Below are positions 37,619 through 46,647 of a stretch of DNA of 64,000 nucleotides, in pieces. The first letter of the stretch is position 1. The number at the start of each line of letters is the position of its first letter. The DNA lies in contig CANLOL010000001.1 in assembly GCA_947492905.1 (NCBI GenBank), positions 2,293,694 to 2,357,693 of the forward strand, read 5' to 3'. The DNA comes from an uncultured Sphingorhabdus sp. Its GTDB lineage: Bacteria; Pseudomonadota; Alphaproteobacteria; Sphingomonadales; Sphingomonadaceae. A model generated the notes under the pieces. The model was not told where the DNA came from, did no database searches, and saw nothing but the letters and a program-made list of their open reading frames with translations. Made by a program: the position numbers and the translations under genes.

Positions 37619-38301
37619 GCGCAAAACTGTTCTATGACAGTTATAAACATTCTGGAAATGAGGAATATATCCTCTCATCCCAACCCATTGATTCTATGGA
37701 GCATCATATTTTATTCAGCCCTCCCCTATTTGCTGAAATGAATAAAATGCGCCGCACCTTAACGCAGGTCATGCGCTTACTTTCAGAGCATAATATCAAA
37801 TGTTCAATGCCCGATCTGCCTGGCTGTCATGAGAGCATTACCCCGATTGTCAATCAAAGTTTAGAGAATTGGCAAGAGGCTATAAAGGCATGTGCGGATC
37901 AACAGAATATAAGCCATATAGCATCCTTCAGAGGCGGCGGGTTGATCGATAATATAGATAAGCCCATTTGGCGGTTGAACAGCGTCAAAGGCGCAAATTT
38001 GATTAAAACTATGATGCGCAGCAAGGTCATCGCCCTCAAAGAATCTGGACAAGATATTACAATCGATCAATTACAGCACCAAGCCAGTAATGATGGTATC
38101 GAATTGGCAGGTTATGAATTGAGCGCCAAACTGTTCAATCAATTAATTGAGGCTGTGCCGCATATTGATGATACAGTGACACAGAGAAAAGTCGGGCAAG
38201 ATATTGAAGGCTCGTCGCTTTGGCTGCGCTCTGAACCAGAATATGATGCGATATTGGCGCAATCCATTGCGCAATCATTGTTAAAATGGTGCCGATTATG
38301 A
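37615..38301 (+). CDS. Exosortase A-associated hydrolase 2-like protein
   Basis: 228 aa. The N-terminal stretch HILFSPPLFAEMNKMRRTL and later PDLPGCHES match the beta3-alphaA-beta4 region of the XrtA-associated alpha/beta hydrolase 2 family (there PPFAEEMNK...DLPGCGDS). No G-x-S-x-G elbow is seen; the equivalent place reads SHIASFRGGGL. The protein may be catalytically altered or non-enzymatic. GTG start overlapping the carrier-protein stop (GTGA). Confidence 0.72.
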   Translation: MSAKLFYDSYKHSGNEEYILSSQPIDSMEHHILFSPPLFAEMNKMRRTLTQVMRLLSEHNIKCSMPDLPGCHESITPIVNQSLENWQEAIKACADQQNISHIASFRGGGLIDNIDKPIWRLNSVKGANLIKTMMRSKVIALKESGQDITIDQLQHQASNDGIELAGYELSAKLFNQLIEAVPHIDDTVTQRKVGQDIEGSSLWLRSEPEYDAILAQSIAQSLLKWCRL

Positions 38302-39140
38302 GAGAGCAAGTTTCATGGCACATTGGCGAAGATCAAATATTTGCGACGCTTGATATCCCAGAAGATAAAAGCAGCCAATCTGCGCTCCTCATTGTTAGCG
38401 GCGGCAATGAAATTCGTTCTGGTTCACACAATGGCCAATCAGAATTAGCGCAACATATCTGTAATCAAGGCCATTATGTTTTACGTTATGATCGCCGAGG
38501 CATAGGCGATAGCGAGGGCGAGAATATAGGATTTGAAGGCAGCGAGGATGATATCAACTCTGCTGTGCAATATTTATATGCCCATATTGGGGACAATGCT
38601 CAAATAAGCGCTTTTGGTAATTGTGATGCAGCCAGTGCATTGCTGCTAAATTGTGAAAAATTAAACCTTAAATCGCTCATAATTGCCAATCCTTGGACCT
38701 ATGATCCGCAAAATGACCATGAAGAATTGAATAGTGAGGATAGCAAAGTTTCAACGCCTGGCGCTGCTGCTATAAGAGCGCGCTATTGGGAGAGAATTAA
38801 AAACCCAAAATCTATTATTGATTTATTTTCTGGTAAGATTGATTTAGCCAAATTATTCAAAGGCCTAATGAGTGCTTCGAAAAAAGAAGAATTGAGCGAT
38901 TTAGCACAGAAACTCAACCTCATATTATCTGATATGCAAAAGCCCGTTGATATATTGATTGCTGAAAAAGACAGCACTGCGATGGCATTTATGGGGGCTT
39001 ACAAAAGCAAAATATTCGCAAAAGCGCGTAATAACCCTCATGTGAAAATTATAGAATTAGATAGTGCATCTCATAGCTTTGCCGACAAGGCCTCCAAACT
39101 ATGGCTTTATGAGAAATTATCATCATCATTAAACCCATAA
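38298..39140 (+). CDS. Exosortase A-associated alpha/beta hydrolase 1
   Basis: 280 aa. An alpha/beta hydrolase: LLIVSGGNEIRSGSHNGQ (oxyanion region), VLRYDRRGIGDSEG, nucleophile elbow GNCDAASA with Cys109 in place of Ser, a later Asp in LIAEKDS and His in SASHSFADK. A Cys nucleophile is what I recall for this XrtA-associated subfamily. It could act as a thioesterase or acyl hydrolase for the carrier protein. ATG 38298 overlaps the previous stop (ATGA). Confidence 0.88.
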   Translation: MREQVSWHIGEDQIFATLDIPEDKSSQSALLIVSGGNEIRSGSHNGQSELAQHICNQGHYVLRYDRRGIGDSEGENIGFEGSEDDINSAVQYLYAHIGDNAQISAFGNCDAASALLLNCEKLNLKSLIIANPWTYDPQNDHEELNSEDSKVSTPGAAAIRARYWERIKNPKSIIDLFSGKIDLAKLFKGLMSASKKEELSDLAQKLNLILSDMQKPVDILIAEKDSTAMAFMGAYKSKIFAKARNNPHVKIIELDSASHSFADKASKLWLYEKLSSSLNP

Positions 39141-39165
39141 GATTATCTCTTATTTTTAGATTAAA

Positions 39166-39193
39166 CAAAAAAGGGCGCTCCTAAAAGCGCCCT
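39166..39193. terminator. Bidirectional intrinsic terminator
   Basis: AGGGCGCT (39172-39179) and AGCGCCCT (39186-39193) form a perfect 8-bp stem with a CCTAAA loop. The A-run at 39167-39172 gives a U-tract on the minus strand, so it mainly ends the autotransporter transcript, and it can also end the plus-strand hydrolase transcript. Confidence 0.88.
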
Positions 39194-39215
39194 CTCTTTA
39201 ACGTATAAATTCAAA

Positions 39216-42200
39216 TTAGAATTTAAAGGTAACTGAACCTTGATATGATTGGTTTTGAAAATCTTCACGTGCAATAGTTGTTTCAGCGGAGAAACCAAAT
39301 ACCACTCGGCCTAGATCAATATTCACACCAACAGCGGCTTCTACCCAGTCACTATCATCTGTTGCAATTGCAAATGGAGCAAAAGCACCAGAGCCACCGA
39401 CAAAATTTGCACCAAAGCTATTATCACGATTCGCAAAGTCATGAACATAATCTGCACGCACCCAAGGGCGGAATTTATTTCCGCGATTGAAATTAAGCGA
39501 TGCACCGCCTCTAGCTTGGAAGCTGTCAAATGTATCACGTTGAATTTGCAAAGCAGCTTGGCCGCCTGTTTCAGAGACATCATCAAAGCTGATAGTTGCA
39601 TAATTCAAACCAACTCTTGGCGTGAGTTCCGCAGTTCCAACTGGAATGACTTTTGATGCACCTGCTTCAGCTGTGAATACAAAGCTAGTATCTTCGCTAG
39701 TCAATGTGGATGCATTTGGACCAATAGCAACATTACGTATTGATGAAGTTTCATAGCTACCAAAGCCAATTTGACCGTCAAAAATCAAACCGCTTGACGT
39801 TTTAACCGCGCCATAAAGAGAACCATGAATCAATTCACCATTGGTGGTTTGTGATGCTGTTGGAGCAGCAACCACACCATCGACATCAGAGTAGCTGATT
39901 GAAACACCAAATACTGAATTATCATTTGGCAAATATTCCAAACCACCAGCAAAGAAGTAACCATCAAGATCATCTGATCCCACGCTTAATGCGCTTGGCA
40001 TTGCAGCACCTTGACCATTCAAGAAACCGCCAGTGAAGAATAATGCAAAATTGCTATTCAGACCATTGGATTCTTTGCCTTCTTCTGCACCTTGCGCTGT
40101 ATCATCAAAAGCATATTTTTGAACTGATCCGAAATTAACCGCAGAAGCCAATTGTCTGGCATTGGTATTTAATGCAACAGTACCGCCGCGATTACCGCTG
40201 AATGCATTAGTCAATCTGCTTCTGTTAAAGGCAAGAACGTTGTTCAATATCAATTCACTACTGCTTAATTGGGTGGTTTCCGTTAATGGAGCAAGGCCTT
40301 CAAGCGTCGCACCCAATGTTGCAGCATCAACAAATTCAGTGAAACCAAAAATATCACCAAATGATGTCAAACCAGCACTGCGATTTGAGTCTAATAGAGC
40401 AGCATATGACGTTTGAACGTCTGATGTAGGATCAACAACATCGGCATAATCGCTAACATCAAATACCAAATCAACTTGACCGCCTGTTTCACTGTTGGTC
40501 ACTACAAATGTCGTATTTAACACTGCAGAGTTGGTGAATGTGCTTGAGTCAAAGTCACCATCAACAGAAGTATCAGCGGTTAATATTGTATAAGTGTCAC
40601 CATCATTGAACAAGAAATTGTTCACTTGGTTGATAACAACATCACCGCCAATAGAAGCAAGACCGAATTGTGACTCACCTGTTGGATCTGTCACAGTAAT
40701 TAAATCAGAATTACCAGCGTCATCCAAATCAAGTTCATAGGTGCTGCCTGAAGATAAAACCAAATTACCTTCTATGTTCAATGTGCCAATTGTTCCTGGT
40801 CCAGCTGGTGAAATAGTACCAGCAATATTGGTAACAAATGGCGCCGTCACAGTACCAGTGCCGCTCAATACGCCAGTGAATAATGTATAATCACCACCGC
40901 TATTAAGCGCGCCATCAACATTGATGGAACCGCCTGTTTGATTAACACCAAGCAAGCTTGTAAGGTCACCTTCTGCAGCAACATTTAATCCTGCAGCTCC
41001 AGTAACTGATAAATTATCAATCTCTACTACACTGCTAAGCGTGGTTGTGCCCGCATTAGACAGAGTAACGTCAAAGAAACGGCCATCGACACCATTGGCT
41101 ACATCAGCATTAACATTGTTAGGAACAAAGTCAGTTGCACCTGGCAAACCATTTGCAATTGTTGGAGGAGGCAGAGTCTCTTCCTCTTCTTCACTATCAT
41201 CGAAAGAGCTATTTTCAATCGCCAATTCAACCACTGCTTCTTCAGTAGTACCAAGCGAAGCACTAACAGTCTCTCCTTCTGATGCATCATCATCACTATT
41301 TGCAGATAGTTCACCTGCAACGATAGAGACATCTACTAGGCCTACCCTGCTGGTAATGGCTGCATCTGCAATTCCGAAAGTTGACTCAGAGCTATCTGTA
41401 ATCTCCGCGCTACCAGCAACATTGGCAATTGCCTCGCCGTCAGCGACAAGTTCAACCGCTACAGAACCAAGATTAGAAGTGGTATTTGCGCTTTCTACTG
41501 TGGTTGCAGCGGCTGCTGATTCGGATGTGTCAAAAGTTTCACCCGTACCAAGATCAGTACAAGCACTTGTGCCAAAAACTGTAGTTATAATACCTTCTGC
41601 GCAAACCTGTCCGAAATCACCTTCTGTTCCACCTAGGCCCAATTCTGGGGTTGTGGGTATGCCATTGATAATATTACCATCGGCATCGATAATGCGGTAA
41701 TTAGGGTCCAGCAGGCTGGTCCAATGACTTCCATCTTCCCAATCACCATCACCTGCAGCTGCACCGACATAACGATAAGGATTATTTTCGGCGATATACT
41801 GCCAATATAGGAATACTGGCTGGTAAAAACTGGTAGTCCCGAGTGAACTAAATGGCACATTAAGACTGCGTGAACCGCCAGACAAAGTACCAATTAACAA
41901 GTCTTCATCGGTGATTGCATTGTTAGCAGCATCCAAAATCAATGGACCGCCAGAGTCGCCACCAGCGGTTGTCCCTTCATTTGGCAGAGCTTCGTCGCGT
42001 AATATGTTGAAGTCAAAACCAGTATTGCCGTCTTGGCTATCAAAATCAATTACATATAGATTTTGCGGAAGTGAATCTCCGCCAGGTCCGAAAAAAGCAC
42101 TCGATTCGCTTAATGAATTATTGATATCGTCTAGAGAAGCAAATGCACCAAGGATATTTTCAGCAGCACGGCGACGGAAATCAATACCATCTACTGCGCC

Positions 42201-42800
42201 ATCAAGGGCATTACCTGTTCCGCCAAAGCCTGATATATTAACATGATATCCGGTTCCGCTGACGCCATTAATCGCACCAGGATCTGGTAATTGCGAGAAT
42301 AATAGCGCCCATGTTGGAATATCAGCGGCGGGTGTATCCAATGTTGCTAAAGCTATATCAGCCTCAATAAATCCTGCCGCAGCAGGGTTTTGCAATGATC
42401 TTGGATCATATTGAATTTGAGAGATATTATAAACAAATTGAGAAGCATTGGTTTGAAAACCGCTTGCAAACCAAGCTTGCAAACCAGGAAGCGCATTTAC
42501 ATCAAAAGAGAATGCTGATTGAATGATTGGACCAAAATCTGTTTCTGGTCGATTATTCACACAGTGCGCTGCAAACAATACAGTGCGCGGGTTAATCAAG
42601 CTACCTGTACAAACAGAACCATCACTGCGGAAAAATTGACCGATACCATTAACGCCACCAGCATTATCAACGATAGCTTCCGAATCGGTATTTTCATTTG
42701 GAACGATGGCTTGTGCTGGAACAGATGCCAACATTGTAGCCATTGCAACAACAGCTGTGCTGCTGCCTAAAAAACGCAGATTACTCTTACTTCTAGTCAT
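39216..42800 (-). CDS. Autotransporter with N-terminal trypsin-like (S1) serine protease domain
   Basis: 1194 aa. Signal peptide to about residue 31 (ASVPAQA). The passenger begins with an S1 protease domain whose triad is complete: His79 (FAAHC), Asp148 (EADIALATL) and Ser283 (GGDSGGPL). It is followed by an acidic Ser/Thr/Ala-rich region (420-540), a beta-helical stretch (550-780) and a C-terminal autotransporter barrel (about 900-1194) ending SVTFKF. A type V secreted surface protease is the natural reading. GGGGAAG lies upstream of the start. Monocistronic, with its own terminator. Confidence 0.93.
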   Translation of the reverse strand: MTRSKSNLRFLGSSTAVVAMATMLASVPAQAIVPNENTDSEAIVDNAGGVNGIGQFFRSDGSVCTGSLINPRTVLFAAHCVNNRPETDFGPIIQSAFSFDVNALPGLQAWFASGFQTNASQFVYNISQIQYDPRSLQNPAAAGFIEADIALATLDTPAADIPTWALLFSQLPDPGAINGVSGTGYHVNISGFGGTGNALDGAVDGIDFRRRAAENILGAFASLDDINNSLSESSAFFGPGGDSLPQNLYVIDFDSQDGNTGFDFNILRDEALPNEGTTAGGDSGGPLILDAANNAITDEDLLIGTLSGGSRSLNVPFSSLGTTSFYQPVFLYWQYIAENNPYRYVGAAAGDGDWEDGSHWTSLLDPNYRIIDADGNIINGIPTTPELGLGGTEGDFGQVCAEGIITTVFGTSACTDLGTGETFDTSESAAAATTVESANTTSNLGSVAVELVADGEAIANVAGSAEITDSSESTFGIADAAITSRVGLVDVSIVAGELSANSDDDASEGETVSASLGTTEEAVVELAIENSSFDDSEEEEETLPPPTIANGLPGATDFVPNNVNADVANGVDGRFFDVTLSNAGTTTLSSVVEIDNLSVTGAAGLNVAAEGDLTSLLGVNQTGGSINVDGALNSGGDYTLFTGVLSGTGTVTAPFVTNIAGTISPAGPGTIGTLNIEGNLVLSSGSTYELDLDDAGNSDLITVTDPTGESQFGLASIGGDVVINQVNNFLFNDGDTYTILTADTSVDGDFDSSTFTNSAVLNTTFVVTNSETGGQVDLVFDVSDYADVVDPTSDVQTSYAALLDSNRSAGLTSFGDIFGFTEFVDAATLGATLEGLAPLTETTQLSSSELILNNVLAFNRSRLTNAFSGNRGGTVALNTNARQLASAVNFGSVQKYAFDDTAQGAEEGKESNGLNSNFALFFTGGFLNGQGAAMPSALSVGSDDLDGYFFAGGLEYLPNDNSVFGVSISYSDVDGVVAAPTASQTTNGELIHGSLYGAVKTSSGLIFDGQIGFGSYETSSIRNVAIGPNASTLTSEDTSFVFTAEAGASKVIPVGTAELTPRVGLNYATISFDDVSETGGQAALQIQRDTFDSFQARGGASLNFNRGNKFRPWVRADYVHDFANRDNSFGANFVGGSGAFAPFAIATDDSDWVEAAVGVNIDLGRVVFGFSAETTIAREDFQNQSYQGSVTFKF

Positions 42801-43084
42801 TAAAACTTCCCCTTACATATTCGTAATAAACTTTAAAAGTTTCCCTCAAAACTTCAAAAATTTCCCCAAATTCTAATTAAATAATATAGTTAGAATCTAA
42901 AATCTTGTAACAAGCTTTCATTTAGTACGCAATTGCGAGGATAAAAAACTATTATTAAATTATTAATGTGATATTATTACAATATTAACCATATCTATTA
43001 CATCAACATCAAAACTCACGCTGAGTATATGCTGAATTACAATGTTTCAGGTCATTAGGATTAATGAGAGATATTATGTTATAT
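42801..43084. other. AT-rich intergenic region upstream of the autotransporter
   Basis: 284 bp of AT-rich DNA between the autotransporter start and the tRNA 3' end. It must hold the autotransporter promoter. No ORF, clear hairpin or known motif was recognised. Confidence 0.5.
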
Positions 43085-43161
43085 TGGTAGCGGAGGAGGG
43101 ACTTGAACCCCCGACACCGGGATTATGATTCCCGTGCTCTAACCACCTGAGCTACTCCGCC
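43085..43161 (-). tRNA. tRNA-Met (anticodon CAT), possibly tRNA-Ile2
   Basis: 77 nt including an encoded CCA. The cloverleaf is complete: acceptor GGCGGAG with CTCCGCT (one G-U at the end), D-arm AGCTCAGGTGGTTAGAGCA, anticodon stem CGGGA/TCCCG around loop ATCATAA, and TΨC loop GTTCAAG. Anticodon CAT. It resembles the alphaproteobacterial elongator tRNA-Met; it lacks the initiator features. A lysidine-modified tRNA-Ile2 cannot be fully excluded by eye. Confidence 0.93.
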
Positions 43162-43274
43162 AACATGATTGCCCAATAGGCATTTATCATCTTCTGACAT
43201 TATCAGAATGGGCGCTATAAGCGGCTATTGTTTGCGGGTCAATACAGCATGTTGAAATTAGATAAGGATATTTA

Positions 43275-43790
43275 TTATTGGAAACGCCATTGTCCTATTT
43301 TCTCCCAAGGACCACCCATATAATAGAAAGCTGAGAGCCCCTTTATCGACAATGGAAAGGCTTCAAACTCAGCGTTTAATAGATCAAAAGTTTGCCTAGC
43401 AACTTCGCCTTTCACTTTATTTTGTATAGTCACATGCAATCGCGGCTTGGATTGGTCTTGCGGTATTAACAAGCTTGCAAAATTTTCCGCAATCATAGAA
43501 CGAACCGCCATGAGTTCAGGACTATCTATATGGAATGCGACACCGCGTCCCAAATTGAGCAATCTGTCAACATGCGCAATAGGCGCATCATATTCACGCG
43601 TTAGATCAATAATATAACGTTTAATCTCAGGCCAATGCGCAGGCGGTAAATGGTGAAATAATGTGATATGCGCATCCAGGTAATTCCGCTCACGAGGAAA
43701 ATATTCATTGCGCAGCTTGTTAAAAAAGCTTTGATCTTCTGGCCCCATCATCGCCGTAATGATTATAGGCTCTGAACGCAGCTTAGTCAT
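43275..43790 (-). CDS. 2'-5' RNA ligase / 2H phosphoesterase family protein
   Basis: 171 aa. The two H-x-T motifs of the 2H phosphoesterase fold are present: HITLFHHLP (His41, Thr43) and HVTIQNK (His119, Thr121). Such proteins act on 2',3'-cyclic or 2'-5' nucleotide bonds; the substrate here is unknown. It starts 6 bp after the mltG stop, so it probably belongs to the same transcript. Confidence 0.88.
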   Translation of the reverse strand: MTKLRSEPIIITAMMGPEDQSFFNKLRNEYFPRERNYLDAHITLFHHLPPAHWPEIKRYIIDLTREYDAPIAHVDRLLNLGRGVAFHIDSPELMAVRSMIAENFASLLIPQDQSKPRLHVTIQNKVKGEVARQTFDLLNAEFEAFPLSIKGLSAFYYMGGPWEKIGQWRFQ

Positions 43791-43796
43791 ATAAAT

Positions 43797-44762
43797 TCAT
43801 TCATTCTGATACCGAAGACTGCGCCATCTCTCGACTTTAAGTTTATGCTCAGCATAAGTCTTGCTGAAGTCATGTCCCTCTTTACCATCCGCAACAAAAT
43901 AGAGAAAATCAGTTTTTGCAGGATTTAAAGCTGCTTCAATCGCGCCCTTGCTAGGGTTTGTAATCGGGCCAATAGGCAGCCCGACCTTAGTATATGTATT
44001 ATAATCATTCACAGCCGCAATATCTGATCTTCTGATTTTCCGGCCCAATGGTTTGCCCTTAGTAATAGGGTAGAGGAAAGTAGGATCAGCTTGCAGCATC
44101 ATGCCCTTTTTAATACGATTGCTATATACAGAGGCAACGATAGGATATTCTTCTGGCAATTTGGTTTCTTTTTCTATGATTGATGCCAAAATAACAGCTT
44201 CTTCCGCAGTTTTCACAACAGTATCATCAGATTTATTGTCCCATGCTTCCGTTAAAACATCATCCATAGCGGATGTCATACGTGCCAGCACATCAGCGCG
44301 TGTTTCGCCTTTCTCAAAGCTATAACTGTCGGGCAGTACACTGCCTTCTCGCGGTACTTCTATATCGCCCGTCAAAATATCATTGGCTAATAAACGTTCA
44401 TAAACTTGAATGGAGGCAAAGCCCTCTGGAATTGTGACCAATCTCTGCTTGGATTTACCGCCTTGCAATATCGACATGATAGAGGAGTTGCTGGAATAAG
44501 CAGGAATGACAAATTCACCAGCTTTTATTGTTGTGCTGCCCCCTAATATCCGAGCGCGCTGATAGAAAGCATCAGCAGATTTGATGACATTGCCAGCTTC
44601 AAGAGCTTTGGCAGCATCTTTTAATGTTGATCCTGGACTAATTTCTATGGTGACTTCTCTGTCAGAAGGGCCAGCCGCATACCAACCATAAATAAAGTTG
44701 CCGCCAATCACAGCGATTAAGACAAGTACCGCAATAATTATAAGACAACCAACTTTACGCAT
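43797..44762 (-). CDS. mltG: Endolytic murein transglycosylase MltG
   Basis: 321 aa. One N-terminal membrane helix (about 4-26), a LysM-like part (IEISPGSTLKDAAKAL) and the YceG catalytic domain with Glu197 in ASIIEKET. Downstream PLGRKIRRSDI and PIGPITNPSKGAIEAALNP are family hallmarks. It cuts nascent glycan strands in the periplasm. Three bp after fabF, the usual fab-mltG order. Confidence 0.96.
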   Translation of the reverse strand: MRKVGCLIIIAVLVLIAVIGGNFIYGWYAAGPSDREVTIEISPGSTLKDAAKALEAGNVIKSADAFYQRARILGGSTTIKAGEFVIPAYSSNSSIMSILQGGKSKQRLVTIPEGFASIQVYERLLANDILTGDIEVPREGSVLPDSYSFEKGETRADVLARMTSAMDDVLTEAWDNKSDDTVVKTAEEAVILASIIEKETKLPEEYPIVASVYSNRIKKGMMLQADPTFLYPITKGKPLGRKIRRSDIAAVNDYNTYTKVGLPIGPITNPSKGAIEAALNPAKTDFLYFVADGKEGHDFSKTYAEHKLKVERWRSLRYQNE

Positions 44763-44765
44763 AAA

Positions 44766-46031
44766 TTACAATGCCTTCATTATAAGACTGGCATTCGTTC
44801 CGCCAAATCCAAAACTATTGTTAAGAACAGCATTCACTTTGCGTTTTTTTGCAATATGTGGAACCAAATCAACGCCTTCACAGCCTTCATCCGGATTATC
44901 CAGATTAAGCGTAGGAGGAACAATCTGGTCGCGGATAGCCAAAATACAGAAAATAGCTTCAACAGCCCCTGCTCCGCCCAGCAAATGCCCAATAGCAGAT
45001 TTGGTCGAGCTCATCGAAATATTAGCGACATCATCGCCGAATAGACGCTTTACCGATGCTAATTCTATGGTGTCGGCCATGGTTGATGTGCCATGCGCAT
45101 TGACATAATCAATATCAGAGGTCGTTAATCCTGATTTTTTAAGCGCCATTTCCATCGAACGATATGCGCCGCTACCCTCAGGATGCGGAGCCGTTACATG
45201 ATGCGCATCACCAGATAGGCCATAGCCCACTACTTCAGCGTAAATTTTAGCGCCGCGCGCTTTAGCATGTTCATATTCTTCGAGAACAACAACACCAGCG
45301 CCCTCACCCATAACAAAACCAGCGCGATCACGATCATAAGGACGTGATGCTTTTTCAGGTTCGTCATTGCTGCTCATATTCAATGCTTTTGCTTGTGCAA
45401 ATCCGGCAATACCAATGGGGCAAATAGTGCTTTCCGCACCACCAGCAAGCATGACATCCGCATCATCATCGCGAATCATTCTTGCCGCATCCCCAATAGA
45501 ATGCGCACCAGTCGAACAGGCCGTTACAACAGCGTGATTAGGCCCCATAAGACCATATTTTATACTCACTTGACCCGATATAAGATTGATAAGGCGCCCA
45601 TGCACAAAATGCGGACTAACGCGCCCAGGGCCGCGATTTGCAAGAACAAGAGACTCGCTCTCTATCCCTGGTAATCCACCAATTCCTGAACCAATAGAAC
45701 AACCAGCACGATAGCGTTGCTCTTCGCTCATTTCAGTAAGGCCTGCATCTTCTAAGGCTTGGCCAGCGGCATCAATGCCAAATATAATGAATGGATCTAC
45801 CTGACGCTGTACTTTGTGATCAACGCGCTTATTGGGATCAAAACCATATTCATGATCTGCAGGTTTAACTTCACAAGCAATGTGACATTTTTGGCCTTCG
45901 GTATCAAATTTAGTAATGCGTCCAGCCCCAGATTTGGATGCTAAGATATTTTTCCAGCTCGTTTCAACGTCTGCACCAAGTGGCGAAACAAGTCCAAGAC
46001 CTGTAACAACGACTCTACGTGGTTGATTCAT
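44766..46031 (-). CDS. fabF: 3-oxoacyl-ACP synthase II (KAS II)
   Basis: 421 aa. The condensing enzyme of fatty-acid elongation. The Cys-His-His triad is visible: Cys172 (TACSTG), His in NAHGTSTM and His in SAIGHLLGG. N-terminal RRVVVTGLGLVSPLG. ATG 46031 has GGGGAG upstream; an in-frame upstream start at 46058 lacks support. Separated from acpP by a spacer holding a strong hairpin. Confidence 0.97.
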   Translation of the reverse strand: MNQPRRVVVTGLGLVSPLGADVETSWKNILASKSGAGRITKFDTEGQKCHIACEVKPADHEYGFDPNKRVDHKVQRQVDPFIIFGIDAAGQALEDAGLTEMSEEQRYRAGCSIGSGIGGLPGIESESLVLANRGPGRVSPHFVHGRLINLISGQVSIKYGLMGPNHAVVTACSTGAHSIGDAARMIRDDDADVMLAGGAESTICPIGIAGFAQAKALNMSSNDEPEKASRPYDRDRAGFVMGEGAGVVVLEEYEHAKARGAKIYAEVVGYGLSGDAHHVTAPHPEGSGAYRSMEMALKKSGLTTSDIDYVNAHGTSTMADTIELASVKRLFGDDVANISMSSTKSAIGHLLGGAGAVEAIFCILAIRDQIVPPTLNLDNPDEGCEGVDLVPHIAKKRKVNAVLNNSFGFGGTNASLIMKAL

Positions 46032-46175
46032 CAAAAACTCCCCTAAGCTGTTTAGCATAAACAGGTTTATAAACCCATTTGTTCAAATATTTCATATATA
46101 TGTTTTTGGAAATAATCCATGAAAACATTGAAATCAATTAATGCGACATATTATCACCTATAGATGATAATATAA

Positions 46176-46216
46176 CGGCTTCTTGGTCTTACCGGAATAA
46201 CCGGACCAAAAAGCCG
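46176..46216 (-). terminator. Hairpin between acpP and fabF (partial terminator or processing site)
   Basis: On the minus strand CGGCTT-TTGGTC-CGG pairs with CCG-GACCAA-AAGCCG through small interruptions around a TTATT loop, a stem of about 15 bp. Only a broken T-run (TTATATTAT) follows, so it is not an ideal terminator. It could cap the acpP mRNA and reduce fabF read-through, matching the need for far more ACP than FabF. Confidence 0.5.
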
Positions 46217-46255
46217 AAAAATTTAATGATAAAGCCTTTTGGCCAACCAAATTAT

Positions 46256-46489
46256 TTATGAATTTGAAGAGATAAAATCAATCGCATCTTTAATCGTTGC
46301 AATTTTCTCAGCAGCATCATCAGGAATTTCAATGTCAAATTCTTCTTCAAATGCCATTACCAATTCAACGATATCAAGGCTATCGGCACCAAGATCATCA
46401 ATAAAGCTGCTTTCTACAGTCACTTTATCGGCTTCAACGCCCAAATGCTCAACGACGATCTTTTTTACGCGGTCAGCAGTTTCACTCAT
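46256..46489 (-). CDS. acpP: Acyl carrier protein (fatty-acid synthesis)
   Basis: 77 aa, the standard AcpP. The phosphopantetheine serine lies in [16 protein letters not shown]; the N-terminus is [17 protein letters not shown]. It carries growing acyl chains for FabD, FabG and FabF, whose genes surround it. Well-separated spacers on both sides suggest its own promoter. Confidence 0.97.
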   Translation of the reverse strand: MSETADRVKKIVVEHLGVEADKVTVESSFIDDLGADSLDIVELVMAFEEEFDIEIPDDAAEKIATIKDAIDFISSNS

Positions 46490-46647
46490 TTATGTGCCCC
46501 TTTATTTGGCTATGGTTTAATATTTCAAACTTGCCCTAATACTTAGCAGCCTTGCTTGCAAGAGGGGAAGATATAATTCGAAATAATATACAATCTTAAA
46601 TTTACAAGCCCATATATTATTATCATTATAATTCATAAACTTACAGC

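Noticed and set aside
39216..42800. PEP-CTERM substrate of the nearby exosortase
   Set aside because: The C-terminus is an autotransporter barrel ending in Phe, not a PEP motif with membrane helix and basic tail.
43085..43161. Initiator tRNA-fMet
   Set aside because: The acceptor end pairs and the anticodon stem lacks the three G-C pairs placed as in initiator tRNA, so it was left as elongator tRNA-Met (or Ile2).
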